From the NCBI GenBank assembly GCA_963753185.1, contig CAVWBO010000007.1, forward strand, positions 310,001 to 374,000: 64,000 nucleotides of DNA. The letters run 5' to 3'. The notes below the pieces were generated by a model that had not been told where the DNA came from, made no database searches, and saw nothing but the letters and a program-made list of their open reading frames with translations. The position numbers and the translations under genes were made by a program. Source of the stretch: SZUA-442 sp963753185. Lineage in GTDB: Bacteria; Actinomycetota; Acidimicrobiia; Spongiisociales; UBA5794. Shown here piece after piece: positions 46,293 through 57,194 of this stretch; within the stretch, counting starts at the first letter, position 1, and every line of letters begins with the position of its first letter.

Positions 46293-47447
46293 GTGGTAGA
46301 GCCCTTGACCGCCAGAACGCTCCGCATCCATCACGTCGTGTCGGATATCCACCGCAAGGATGCGGGCACGTCATACGTTGTTGTCCGGCTCGCCGAGGCG
46401 CTCACCAGCCTTGGTTCGAGCGTGCACCTTCACACGCTCGAGCCTCGTCCGGAGCATGAGCCGGACGTCGCCACCATGTACTATCCAAGATCGCGAGTGA
46501 TCCCTCGTTTAGGCCTCTCAGAAGCCATGCGAACTGGCCTGCGTTCGGCAGCCCGGAGTGCAGACATCATGCACGTCCACGGACTCTGGACGATGCCGAC
46601 CGTCTATCCCAGCTGGGCGACGACACGCACCCCCTGTGCCGTCGTGATGTCACCGCACGGCATGCTCGAACCGTGGGCCCGCAATTGGCACAGCATCCGA
46701 AAGGATGCATTCTCCTTCGCACTTCAGAGACGCGCACTCGATCGTGTCGATCTCTTCCACGCAACAGCAGACAGTGAGGCGGACTCGATTCGGGACGCCG
46801 GATTCACGGCTCCCATTGCCGTCGTTCCCATCGGCGTCGATATCCCCAATCTCAGCCACGATCGACCCACATCGGAACAGCGAAGAGCCCTGTACCTCGG
46901 CAGGCTCCATCCGAAGAAGAACGTAGAAGCGCTCATCGAGGCGTGGACAGCCGTGTCATCCCGTCATCCTGAGTGGACACTCACCATCGCAGGCCCTGGA
47001 GAACCGTCGTACGAAGCAGAACTCCATCGACTCGTCGCGGCGTCGAGTCGCATCGAGATGACCGGACCTGCCTACGGGGCGGCAAAGGTGGAGCTGTTGA
47101 GCACTGCGGATCTCTTCGTGCTTCCGAGCCACAGCGAGAACTTCGGCATTGTGGTCGCAGAGGCACTGAGCTACGGCGTTCCCGTCATCGCCACCGTCGG
47201 CACGCCGTGGCAGGGTCTGGTCGCCGAGGGCTGCGGGTGGTGGACAGAGCCGACCGCGGAGGCACTCTCCGCAGCTCTCGACGAATCCATGAACCTCGAT
47301 CATGAAACCCTCGACGCCATGGGTCTGCGTGGACGCAGGTGGGTCGAGAGGGAATTCAGTTGGACCGTGATTGCAGGCATGATGACCGATGCCTACCGAT
47401 GGACCCAGCGTGGCGGAACCGTCCCAGACTTCGTTCGCCACAACTGA
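46293..47447 (+). CDS. glycosyltransferase family 4
   Basis: 384 residues from the GTG at 46293; a TACCAT box seven bases upstream and the absence of a ribosome site suggest a leaderless transcript. GT-B features: HVVSDIHRKDAGTSYVVVRL, MHVHGLWTMPTVYP, SPHGMLEPWARNWHSIRK, PIGVDIPN, LYLGRLHPKKNVEALIEAW and the donor-binding SHSENFGIVVAEALSYGVPV. One of the few intact genes in this stretch. Adds a hexose or similar residue to the lipid-linked repeat unit. Confidence 0.9.
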   Translation: MVEPLTARTLRIHHVVSDIHRKDAGTSYVVVRLAEALTSLGSSVHLHTLEPRPEHEPDVATMYYPRSRVIPRLGLSEAMRTGLRSAARSADIMHVHGLWTMPTVYPSWATTRTPCAVVMSPHGMLEPWARNWHSIRKDAFSFALQRRALDRVDLFHATADSEADSIRDAGFTAPIAVVPIGVDIPNLSHDRPTSEQRRALYLGRLHPKKNVEALIEAWTAVSSRHPEWTLTIAGPGEPSYEAELHRLVAASSRIEMTGPAYGAAKVELLSTADLFVLPSHSENFGIVVAEALSYGVPVIATVGTPWQGLVAEGCGWWTEPTAEALSAALDESMNLDHETLDAMGLRGRRWVEREFSWTVIAGMMTDAYRWTQRGGTVPDFVRHN

Positions 47448-47497
47448 CTCGAGAGAGTCTGGAGTCCTGATGTCCCTCATTCGCGCACTTCCGCACC

Positions 47498-48874
47498 TCA
47501 CTCGGACGGGCTCGCGGCCGCGCACCCTTGCCAAGAATGCGGCGATTGCGAGAAGGAGGAGAAGTCGAGTGCCCCCCCGTGATGCAAAGATTCCGAAGCC
47601 GCCCCATAGAAGGTCGGGGATACTCGACGACGTCGACGCAACCGCGACCAGGAGAACGAGACGCCTCCGCTCATCGTCGATACGACGAATTCGAGGTACG
47701 AGGGAGTCGGACTTCAGGGAGATCCACGCAATCAGGAGCGGATACGCGACGAACCCGACATATCGGAAGTTGACGAAGCCCTCCCCCCACAGACCGATCG
47801 CAATCGAGAAGGTTCGTCTACGCGTACCGCGGCTCCAATACTTCCACGATGGTCTTCCCGAGCTGATCCGGCTTCTCCGGCCAGAACGCCCTTGGAACGA
47901 CTGCCAAGATGATGTGTTGCGCCGTCATCCCGTACTCCAGTGGCACAATCTACAGTGCGGCGGCGATCGAAGTTCAATCAACCGTGCAGCCTCGGTCACA
48001 GGGGCATAGACCGACCCGACGCCCACACCGGCGTCGATCACGCCTCCGACGTCGGCATCGAGGATCTGAGTCGAGCGAAGGTCTCCGCCCCCGCCACGCA
48101 CTTGACCGACGAGTCCCACAAGGACGAGCGCGGAACAACTCCCATCGTCAGGAGGAGCTTCGGCCATCGCGCAGGACGCACGAAGCCGACGCAGATCAGA
48201 GCTGCGAGACCAAGCTCCGCGACAACGATCCGACCGAAGCCAGAAAAGGCCGTCACCAGATAGACAGCACCAGCCAGCGCCACGAAGGGCACATACGATG
48301 TCAGAGCGACGGGCTGGGAGCGGCTGGCAGCGAGGGCCGCCGCGAGGGTCACGCACAGCACACCTATGTATGCAGACGCTGAGCCGATCGGGCCGAGGTC
48401 ACGGACCGGGATCGCCAGGACCGCGATGGCGAGCATTCCCAAACCGAGTGACCGCAACCACTGGATATCACCCCACGACACATCACCGATCCCCCACGGA
48501 CTGCCGCGGCTGCTCAGCGGTGCCCCGTCCATGCGGACGGCAAGGATCGCACCAGCCACACTGACGGCGAGCAGCATCAGGGCGACCTCCGCCACACCAC
48601 CCGACGGTCGCGAGCCCGTGGCAAGCGCCAGGAGTCCGGCCACTCCACCGAGAAGTCCGAGCGAGTAGAAGAAGACGGCGCTTGGAACCAGGTTGTGGCC
48701 TCCCAGGCGGAAGAACATCGCGAAGCAGACGACAGCTACCGCCGTGAACGCAAGAACCGTTGGCGTACCGTCGTTGAACAGCCACACAACGGTGACACCT
48801 GCCAGCCCCCCGATGAGGAGTGCGAGCCCAACCGCCGAAGGCATCGGGATGGTCGTGTGCTCGACTGCGCGCAT
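47498..48874 (-). CDS. O-antigen polymerase-like membrane protein (frameshifted)
   Basis: Starts at the ATG at 48874 (GAGAGGGTGAG). Eight or more hydrophobic segments in the first 250 residues (for example VGLALLIGGLAGVTVVWLF, FAMFFRLGGHNLVPSAVFFY, YVPFVALAGAVYLVTAFSGF). After about 48130 the frame is lost. Continuations are visible as LEYGMTAQHIILAVVPRAFW, FVNFRYVGFVAYPLLIAWIS and SIPDLLWGGFGIFASRGG in other frames, to a likely stop at 47498. The polytopic layout and the motif MTAQHIILAVVPRAFWPEKP match Wzy-like oligosaccharide polymerases that lack strong signatures. The exact 3' end is uncertain. Confidence 0.65.
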
Positions 48875-49215
48875 CTCACCCTCTCCCGTACACCAAGGAA
48901 CCCGCTCCAAGATGGACCCGGCGCCCAGCACATGCTGCGCATCAAGCGTTCACATCGGTAGCCCGCCGCGAGGTTGAGCGTACTATCGAACCGAAGAGCC
49001 GATACCGCCAATCCGCAATCAGGGAGGATTTCAGCTCGGCAATCTCTCATCCCGCGGCCGCCAGCCCAGAAGGCAGGTCATTCCCAATCCAATTCGGCAC
49101 CGACTGGTCGGGCACACTCGCGTGAACTCGCGCACCTGTCGTGATCATGGAGGCCTCGTGGGCGGTCAACATCATATGGAGAGATCAGTAGCTGAGAGAC
49201 CGATACGGTACGGGG

Positions 49216-50390
49216 ATGCAGAAGCAGGCTCCTCGTCAGGTAGTCTCCGAGATCTTCCTCATATCGCGAGTGTCGGCACCGTACCGGCGATACCTCGTTC
49301 GCTACCTCAGTGAGCAGCTGGGCATCCCGGTGCATGAGATCTGTCTCGGGGCTGCCTACACGAAGCCCCAAGGAACCGCGTGGAGCACGGGTCCAGGCGC
49401 CAACGCGACGCCAGGCCGGATCAAGGCACTTCGCCACCATTGGCAGGCCGCGGGCGCTGCCGTCGATCGCATCAACCGAGCTGAGATGCCCAGGCGTGAT
49501 CGTGCACGGCTACAACGATCCCGCGTTCCTCCGAGTGATGGCAGCATGCAAGAGGCGAGGAATACCGGTGTTCCTCCGTGGAGATTCGAACATCCTCGAC
49601 GATCGGGACAAGCCCCGGCGCCGCCTTGCTGCGAAGCGCATGTACCTGCGCATCGTGCGGATGCTCGTGGACGGCGTGATGACCATGGGCACACTGGGAG
49701 ATGCGTACTACAAGCACTACGGCTGGGAGTCCCGATGCGCTGTTCCCGGTTCCCTACTCCATCGACTTCGCATCGCTTCGCGTTCCTCCGAGATGAGTCA
49801 GTACTCCGGGACTTCCGGCTCGAGTCAGGCATTCCGGAGGACCGTCGCCTGATCCTCTACAGCGGACGTCTCGAGCGCGTCAAGCGGGTCGATCTGCTCA
49901 TCAACGCCTTCGTCGACCTGGCCGCGGAGATGCCCGCATGGGACCTCGTGCTCGCTGGCTCAGGATCGCTCGAGGACGACCTGAGAAGCCTCGTACCTGC
50001 TGACCTCGAGTCTCGAGTCCACTGGCTCGGCTGGTGCGACCAGGACAGACTCAAGGTCGTCTACCACGCCTCGGAGATCTTGGTCCTACCCAGCGAGTAC
50101 GAGCCATGGGCGGTCGTGATCAACGAAGCGATCGCCGCAGGCCTGATCCCTGTCGCCTCCGACGCCGTCGGCGCTGCAGCGGACCTCATCGAGGACGGTG
50201 TCAGCGGCTACGTGTTCGCGTCCGGTGACCTCACCGACCTCAAACGAGCGATTCTGTCGGGCCGTCGCCGCGGACGACACCGTCCGGGACAGCGCTGCCG
50301 AGCGCTACGAACGTGTTCTGGAGGGACCGCAACCCCGCGGAGGGCGTTGCACGCGCCTTCGAGTCGATCGGATACGCGATCGCTCGATAA
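49216..50390 (+). CDS. glycosyltransferase family 4 (frameshifted)
   Basis: About 385 residues. Begins MQKQAPRQVVSEIFLISRVS; frame changes at about 49480, 49740, 50265 and 50310. Sensible pieces: GVIVHGYNDPAFLRVMAACK, IPVFLRGDSNILDDRDKPRR, RLILYSGRLERVKRVDLLIN, SEYEPWAVVINEAIAAGLIP and a C-terminal RNPAEGVARAFESIGYAIA. The ENG/EPW donor loop is in order, so the enzyme is a standard GT-B retaining type once joined. Confidence 0.78.
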
Positions 50391-50446
50391 CTCTCACCTC
50401 GTTCACAGCACCGTGAGTCCATTGTGAAGAACCTAGGATTCGGCAA

Positions 50447-51245
50447 ATGCCCGATCTGCCTTCGATGACCGTCGTCACACCTTCCCTCAACCAAGCACAG
50501 TACTTGGAACAGACCATACGGTCCGTTCTTGATCAGGGCTACCCCGCTCTCGAGTACATCATCATGGACGGAGGCAGCACGGATGGCTCCGTCGAGATCA
50601 TCGAGCGCTTCTCTGGTCAACTGGCCTACTGGACTTCAGCAGCGGACGACGGCCAGGGTGCTGCGATCATCGAAGGTTGGCGGCGCGGTACCGGTGAGTA
50701 CATTACGTGGATCAACTCGGACGATATCCTCCTTCCTGGATCTCTCGAAACAGTCGCCAACGCAGCTCGGGCGCGACCAGACATCGTCGTTGGCAGTGAC
50801 GTAGGCATCAACTCAGCACGGCAGCATCATGTACGACAGGCCCAAGTGGCGTGGACCCCGTTGGATGTACTGCCAAGGTCTTCTCCACCTCGGCCAGCCC
50901 GGAACCTTCTATCTCCGCTCAATGGTCGAAGAAGTCGGCTACTTCGATCCTGAACTCCACTACTCAATGGAGTATGACCTCCACCTCCGGCTATTCAGGG
51001 CCGGCGCGAGTCTCCTATACACGGAGCAGCGTCTCGGAGCTCTGCGTCATCACCCAGACACGAAGACCAATACTGGTAAGGATGCATTCACCGAGGAGCA
51101 ACGCACTGTATTCAGCAGCGCTGTGCGAGGCCCATTCAGCAACGCCACGCTCAGAGAGAACACGATTCGGGCATTGCGGTACCCTTACGTTGGTAGATAC
51201 CTCCTCCCTCGCAATTGGAGGTACTTAAGACGTTCAGCGGAATAG
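50447..51245 (+). CDS. glycosyltransferase family 2 (frameshifted)
   Basis: About 265 residues. GT-A fold: VVTPSLNQAQYLEQTIRSVL, IIMDGGSTDGSVEIIERF and the metal-binding SDD in TWINSDDILLPG. Near 50815 one extra base breaks the frame; it continues SIMYDRPKWRGPRWMYCQGL, TFYLRSMVEEVGYFDPELHY and SMEYDLHLRL. Inverting transferase using a nucleotide sugar at the membrane face. The 210 bp after it (51246-51457) hold no gene that I can see. Confidence 0.8.
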
Positions 51246-51457
51246 CAGCGAACCTCGACTCGGCTGTGCTTGCCATCGTCGACCCCTGCCTGCTGCATCC
51301 AACGTCGCCATGGTCAGCCCCGTGTCCCGTAACGTCGTGGCTACGGTTGCCCAAGGATCGGTCTCCGTCATATAGCGCCGAGGACTAGATTGCGTCCTGC
51401 ATCGAGCCTCACAGAGCCCAGAATCGTGGACGTGCAGAACGCGGATCGTAGCCATAC

Positions 51458-52819
51458 ATGACTGGTTCCCTGGACAACGGAGCGAAGAATCAAGGACAGA
51501 AACCCCCACGAGGTCGATCGCGCTACCGAGGAGATCTGGGCTGCAGAGCTATCGACACTCGGCTTCGTTGATGCCACGCTGCTTGCGGAAAGCAAGCACG
51601 ACCCGTTCCGGAGGACCTATCTGGTTGCTGGCAGGGTTGCCAAGGTCGTGCTCGACCGGCGTGAGATCTCAAGCAGCCTCCGAACAGCCTCCTTGTCTCA
51701 GGAGTACGAGATCCTCACGAAGCTCGACGGTGTTCGGGAGGTCCCGAAGGCAATCGAGGTGGAGAGCGGGAATGGGGTGACGACTCTGTACATCGAGCAC
51801 CGCCCCGGCCGAACTGTCGAGCAAGTGACCGTTGGCAGATGGCGATCCCTGTGGCTGATCCTGAAACTTGCCCGGATCGTCGCTCGCTTCAGCCGCAAGG
51901 GCGTGGTGCACAATGACCTGCGAGCTTTCGAACGTGATCCTCGACGATGGAGAGCTCGCAGTTGTCGACTTCGACCAAGCTTACGTCCTACCCGTCGTGG
52001 CGGGCACTCCTGGCGAACTTCTCGCTGAGCCGGGGGCGAGTGCGTTCGTCCAAGTCGGTACCCGGTTTTGCCCGTGAGCTACTGATACGGGAGAGCCACC
52101 AGCTCGGCAAGGTCGATCAAGCCATCACGACCCTCGCCCGACGCTCGCTCGTCGCTCTGCGGGTCGTCAGATCCCGGCTACTCCGCACTGCGCATCGGCC
52201 CGATCCACGCCTCCTCGTGTCCCCGGAGCTTCGCAAGATCGCAGCGGCGTGGACCTCGCGTCGAGATCACCAGCCAGTTCGCCAGGTGCAGAAGTCGCCT
52301 GACTACTCAATCGATCTCGAAGGTGTCGTCTTTCCTGGTGAGCGTCCATGGGAGGCTCGATGGAGCTACCTCGAGAGCGCAGCGGATTATCGGAATCGGC
52401 GCGTTCTCGAACTCGGCTGCAACCTCGGCCTCCTTTCGACGTGGGCGCTCACGCACGGTGGGGCGTCCGCAGCGCTAGGAGTGGACCACGACCCAGACAT
52501 CGTGCGAGCCGCAGGCCTTGTAGCAGAGGCATTCGGAGTACGGCCAGAGTTTCGTGTTGTGGATTTCGACCACGATTCGGATCTGGGAGACACCGCTGCT
52601 CGAATTCGAAGCCGACGTGGTCACCGTGCTGAACGTAGACCACTGGCTAGAGGATCCTGAGCGATTCCTTCGCTTCCTCGCCCAAGCCCGCGAGATCCTC
52701 TTCGAGGGGCAGACGGAGGCCGTGGAGAGTACATCAAGCTCTCGCGCCTCGGCTTCACAACGATCTCGTTGGTCACGTATAGCGAGCGTGGTCGACCCGT
52801 ATTTCATGGCCTTCGATAA
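51458..52819 (+). CDS. kinase-methyltransferase fusion (frameshifted)
   Basis: About 450 residues. The first half is a small protein-kinase-like fold: FRRTYLVAGRVAKVVLDRRE, LTKLDGVREVPKAIEVESGN, a catalytic loop VVHNDLR, then SNVILDD in another frame, and VVDFDQAY in place of DFG. The second half is a class-I methyltransferase: RRVLELGCNLGLLSTWAL, LGVDHDPDIVRAAGLVAEAF, VVTVLNVDHWLEDPERFLRF and YIKLSRLGFTTISLV. At least four frame changes. The true start is uncertain, since a stop precedes the visible frame and ATG 51458 is one base out. A kinase plus methyltransferase in one protein recalls chain-terminating WbdD, but with the order reversed. Confidence 0.7.
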
Positions 52820-54367
52820 CGACGGCATCACCGCACGAGGAGCATCGGATGGGTACGCAAGGACTGTCCGGGATCTACGCCGCTCCCTCACGCTCGGCCC
52901 AGGTGCCGCACTGCTTTCGATTGCGCTCTACGCCATCCTCTACCCGCTGATTGTCTCTGGCTTTGGCTACGAGGTACTCGGTCTGTGGGGTCTCCTGACA
53001 GCGGTCTCGTTGGCTTTGCTGGCTGCCGACGCAGGGTTCAGCCTGCAAGTTCAGCGCGACACCACCCGCAACCTGTCCCCTTCAGCTCACAGAGGCATAC
53101 GCAGCGACATCGCTGCATCACGCGGCCTGTACCTGAGCTTGGCAGCAGCGGCAGGCCTGATCCTCACATTCGTTGCGCCCAGTCTGGGTGACAGAGTGGA
53201 CGGCGTGTACTCGAGCACGGGCCTCGTCCGCATCGGCCGCCATCCTCACAGGCGCGGCCGTCGTTCAACTTTTCGGAGCACTAGACCGAGCAGTCCTAGT
53301 GGGCTCGAAGATGCGCCATATACATATGTCGTAGACCTGACACGACCGGTGGTCACGTTCGCTTTCGCACTCGCCGGAATTCGTATTGGAGCGCCCCTCG
53401 AAGGCCTCGGCGCAGTGGCCACGCTCGCGAGCTCGTCAACTGTTGCACTCGGCTACCGATACCGCATCTGGCGGAGACATGCTGGCTGGCTCACCGTCAA
53501 GCCTGCTCGGCACTCGACGTTCAACCTGCCCCGAGCAATCGGCTTCGCGTTTCGGGGTCGAGGCTTCATGCAGCTACCATCGGCATGGTGATTCGAGAAC
53601 CCGTGGTTCGGTTCGTGGCTGCGGCATCTGTTGGCCTTGTCGCCGTCGCGGCGCTCGAAGTGTCGTTCCGCGTCACGAACGCCGCTCGCAGCCTTGCAAT
53701 CGCTGGTTCAGGGCCCATGCTCAGCATGTTCGCTGGATTCGCTCGAGGAGAGAATGCCGGGCTGTCAAGGAGGTTCACCGCAGACGCTCTCGCGGCAGTA
53801 GTCTTTCGGGGCGGCCTACCCCTCGCATGGGTCATCGCATTCTCGCCCGTGATCCCAGTCTGGCTCGGAACCGACAACCGTGATGTCGTGGTGGTTGCGC
53901 AGGTGATCGCACTGTGGGGAGCACTGACCCTCGTCAACGTGCCCTTCTGGTACGAGCTACTTGCACGCCACAACGAGACCTACGCAGCCGCAACGGTATG
54001 GATACATGCACTGCTGCTCCTGCTCCTCGTCCCAGCAAGCGGCTTCCTCCAGGTTTCCGCTATTGGAATTGCGTGGTACTGGCTGACCTCGAGTCTTCTA
54101 ACCCAAGGCGCAATCATGTGGAGGTCCCACCGCCGGTTCGACTCCCTCAGACCCGCACTGCGCACACGTGCGGTTCATTGGTCAATGGGGTTGGCGATGG
54201 GTGCGCTGATACTCGCTCTCACCGCACTGCCTGCCTGCTCAATCCCGTGAGCGTGAGGAAGATCCCCTATAGCTGCAGTCGTGTGGATCGTCGTGAGTGC
54301 TGGCTACATCCTGATGGGTGTCCGCCATGCGGCGGCACCAGCGCTCGATGATTCCGCCGTCGCCTGA
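52806..54367 (+). CDS. Wzx-like polysaccharide flippase (frameshifted)
   Basis: About 510 residues and many membrane spans: LTLGPGAALLSIALYAILYP, YEVLGLWGLLTAVSLALLAA, RGLYLSLAAAAGLILTFVAP, then PVVRFVAAASVGLVAVAALE, WVIAFSPVIPVWLGTDNRDV and a last span VVWIVVSAGYILMGVRHAA. Frame changes near 53225, 53570 and 54250. The MATE/PST-like layout, with loops RVTNAARSLAIAGSGPMLS, fits a flippase that turns the lipid-linked repeat unit to the outside. The ATG at 52806 overlaps the kinase-methyltransferase stop. Confidence 0.78.
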
Positions 54368-54548
54368 TCGCTCTTCTGGAGTGCTGCTTGTGCCCCCTGA
54401 CCGAGGTTCCGGCGATCCAGCTGTTCGCCGGGCGTGAGTCGGTGATCTGCGGACCTCTCTAGGTCGCTCCGCTTCGGGTCTCTCTCCGGCGCGGAGAAAT
54501 CGAATGGTGCGAGCGGGACGTCGCCACTACGTGTTGAGGGCTAAACCT

Positions 54549-54864
54549 CTAGGAGCCGCGGATCATCGTCAGGAGCATCCGTGGCGGGCTCGTCCGCCGA
54601 CGACGGTGTGGGGTTCGTGTGCCTCGAGCCAGGAGCCATCCATCGGTGGTCAGCCGGTGTCGCTCCCCCGAGGCCGAGACGGTGATCGATCCCGACACGA
54701 CCTGGATGACGACGGGCAGCGCCGCCGTGTGCTCCGTCAGCTCCTCACCAGCGTCGAAGGCGAAGAGAACCACGCGGCACAGGTCCATCCTTGACCAGCA
54801 CCTTCGAGACGGTCGCACCGGACTGGATCTCGATCTCGTCGGTGAGCGCAGGGATGACGTTCAT
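54549..54864 (-). CDS. small cupin-fold protein (frameshifted)
   Basis: About 100 residues from the ATG at 54864 with a strong site GGAGGG. MNVIPALTDEIEIQSGATVS then, in the next frame, LCRVVLFAFDAGEELTEHTA, LPVVIQVVSGSITVSASGER and GWLLA, and a short stretch of LEAHEPHTVV before LLTMIRGS. This is the usual conserved cupin pattern with E-x-x-E-H in the first box and the AHEPH segment in the second. Two frame changes (about 54790 and 54625). Likely a metal-binding sensor or small enzyme; function unknown. Confidence 0.72.
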
Positions 54865-54944
54865 GGGCACCCTCCATGGGTCTTCGGATTCGTCCACCTC
54901 CACGCTACCCGCCGTACACGCCGGTGTCTCCGGTGTGAGCCCCG

Positions 54945-55265
54945 GCATCGCTTCGTTGCGTCCCCCCTTCCCTCGTCAGCTCCGTCCGTCTTGCGAGGCC
55001 GAGATGCGAGGATCCTCTCTGCGTCGCTTCGCTCTGCCGTCTCTCCCGCGGGGAGAGACAAGAACGGACCTGCGTCGCTTCGCTCCGGTCTCTCGCGAGG
55101 CGGGTGTCGAGGAATCCGCCCTGCATCGCTTCGCTCTGCCGTCCCCCTTTCCCTCGTCAGCTCCATCCGGAAAGGGCAAGATCGAGGTGCCGAGGAATCC
55201 CCCTGCATCGCTTCGCTCTGCCGTCCCCCTTGAAAGGGGGACGAGGGGCGAGGGGACGAGGGGCG
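54945..55265. repeat. mixed R1/R2 repeat array
   Basis: Starts with an R1-like GGCATCGCTTCG and the connector CGTCAGCTCCGTCCG. Then come R2-type hairpins (TCTCTCCCGCGGGGAGAGA) at 55040-55070, followed by two R1 units with a CGTCAGCTCCATCCGG connector and the terminal CCCCCTTGAAAGGGGGACG. It shows that R1 and R2 modules can occur in one array. The minus-strand acyl-CoA synthetase frame runs into it. Confidence 0.8.
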
Positions 55266-57070
55266 TGGGGACGGTAGCGGTAGATGTCGTCTACTGAGTC
55301 GTCGATCGTCGCGTACTTCGAGGCGACGACCGAGCGCTTCACCTTGAGGGTCGGGGTGAGTTCTCCTCCCTCGATGGAGAGGTCCGCGGGAAGGATCCTG
55401 AAGGTCTTGATCGCCTCGGCCTTCGACACGGCCTTGTTGGCGTCGTCGACGGCCTTCTGCACCATGGCGACGACGTCGTCGTCCTTCCGAAGGGCGTCCA
55501 GGTCGAGGCCCTCCTTGTCGTTGGCCGCAGCCCAAGCGGGGAGTGCCTCCTCGTCGAGGGTGACGAGGGCCGCGATGAACGGCTTCGCATCACCGACGAC
55601 CATCACCTGCGACACGAGCGGATGGCTGCGCATCCGGTCCTCGAGGACCGCAGGAGCGACGTTCTTGCCGGCCGCGGTCACGATCAGTTCCTTCTTGCGC
55701 CCCGTGATGGTGAGGAACCCCTCCTCATCGAGGGCGCCGACGTCGCCGGAGTGGAACCAGCCGTCGGAGTCGATCGCGTCCGAGGTCGCCTGGTCGTTGC
55801 GCCAGTAGCCGGCGAAGATGTGGGGGCCCTTGATGAGGACCTCACCGTCGTCGGCGATGCCGATCGACGTGCCCTGGATCGGTCGCCCGACCGTGCCGAC
55901 ACGGATCGCCGTCGGCTTGTTCGCCGTTGCGGCGGCGGACGTCTCCGTGAGGCCGTAGCCCTCGAGCGCGACGATGCCGATGCCCCGGAAGAAGTGACCG
56001 AGCCGGGCCCCGAGCGGGGCACCACCCGAGATGGCGTAGCGGACCTCGCCACCGAACACGTCACGGAGCTTGTGGTACACCAGCTTGTCGAACACGCCGT
56101 GGAGGAGCTTGGTCGACAGGCCCGTCTTGCCACGGTCGATGCCCTGGCTGTAGGCGATCGCAACGCCGGCTGCCCTGTCGAAGATGGAGCCCTTGCCGTC
56201 TGCGTCGGCCTTCGCCTTGGCACCGTTGTAGATCTTCTCGAACACCCTCGGAACGGAGAACACCCAGGTCGGCTTGACCATCGGGAGCTCCTCCAACAGG
56301 TTCGGGATGCCCGACGAATACGCGACGTGGACACCGTTCGTGACACACGCCGCCTGTGCGAGCCTGGCGAAGATGTGGGCGAGCGGGAGGAAGAACAGGG
56401 TCCGGTTGTCGTCCGAGAACAGCTCAGCCATCTGGTCGTCGACCTGCATGGTCTCCCAGATGAAGTTGCCGTGGGTGAGCATGCACCCCTTCGGCATCCC
56501 TGTCGTGCCCGACGTGTACACCAGGGTGGCGAGGTCGCTGTGGGCGATTGAATCGATGCGATGCTTGAGCTCGGCACGGGACTCGTCGGTCGCCATCGCC
56601 GAGATCGTGGCGAGCGCTCCGTCCTCGATGACGTGGACGTGACGGCATTCCGGCAGGTCGTCCTTGACCTCGACGTACGACGCGACGGTGCTGTCGTTCT
56701 CGGAGATGAGGACCACCGCACCGGAGTCCTGGATGATCCACCGAACCTGGTCCGCAGACGACGTCTCGTAGATCGTCGTCGTAGCCGCACCCGCCGCCCA
56801 GATCGCGTAGTCGAAGTAGGTGAACTCGATGCGTGTCGCGGAGTGGAGCGCAACACGATCCCCCTTGTTCACGCCGAGCGAGATCAGGCCGGCCGCGAGC
56901 TCCTTCACCGTGTCCCACATCTCGCGCGTCGAAACGTTCGTGAACGCATCGCCGTTGCGGAACGACAGCGCGGCATGGTTCGGAGCGGCGTCCGCCCTGA
57001 CCATGAGCTGCTGGACGACGTTGGCGTTCGGCGGGACGCTCACGGCGCCAGGTGTGGTGTAGGTATGCAT
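55157..57070 (-). CDS. long-chain acyl-CoA synthetase (FadD15-like)
   Basis: 637 residues in frame; about 600 are conserved. Activates fatty acids by adenylation and thioester formation. AMP-binding motif LVYTSGTTGMPKGCML, then MVKPTWVFSVPRVFEK, GYGLTETSAAATANKP, the hinge SGDVGALDEEGFLTITGRKK and the catalytic-lysine region TPTLKVKRSVV. The family usually ends near DDSVDDIY. Here the frame continues about 30 residues into the R1 array (YRYRPHAPRPLAPRPPFKGD), so the original stop was lost to the repeat or to a sequence error. Strong ribosome site GAGGAGG before ATG 57070. Confidence 0.93.
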   Translation of the reverse strand: MHTYTTPGAVSVPPNANVVQQLMVRADAAPNHAALSFRNGDAFTNVSTREMWDTVKELAAGLISLGVNKGDRVALHSATRIEFTYFDYAIWAAGAATTTIYETSSADQVRWIIQDSGAVVLISENDSTVASYVEVKDDLPECRHVHVIEDGALATISAMATDESRAELKHRIDSIAHSDLATLVYTSGTTGMPKGCMLTHGNFIWETMQVDDQMAELFSDDNRTLFFLPLAHIFARLAQAACVTNGVHVAYSSGIPNLLEELPMVKPTWVFSVPRVFEKIYNGAKAKADADGKGSIFDRAAGVAIAYSQGIDRGKTGLSTKLLHGVFDKLVYHKLRDVFGGEVRYAISGGAPLGARLGHFFRGIGIVALEGYGLTETSAAATANKPTAIRVGTVGRPIQGTSIGIADDGEVLIKGPHIFAGYWRNDQATSDAIDSDGWFHSGDVGALDEEGFLTITGRKKELIVTAAGKNVAPAVLEDRMRSHPLVSQVMVVGDAKPFIAALVTLDEEALPAWAAANDKEGLDLDALRKDDDVVAMVQKAVDDANKAVSKAEAIKTFRILPADLSIEGGELTPTLKVKRSVVASKYATIDDSVDDIYRYRPHAPRPLAPRPPFKGDGRAKRCRGIPRHLDLALSGWS

Positions 57071-57194
57071 CTGTGGGGGCCTCCTCAGGGTTCACCGCGA
57101 TGGTAGATGGAGCCGCGACTCCCTGTACAGGGAAACCTGACTAGTCAAACGAAACATCGGCAAATCCTGCTCGCCTCCACCCGGCGGGGCGCCG

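Noticed and set aside
54504..54794. Plus-strand 96-codon frame before the acyl-CoA synthetase
   Set aside because: It is the shadow of the minus-strand cupin gene, which has a strong ribosome site and conserved motifs.
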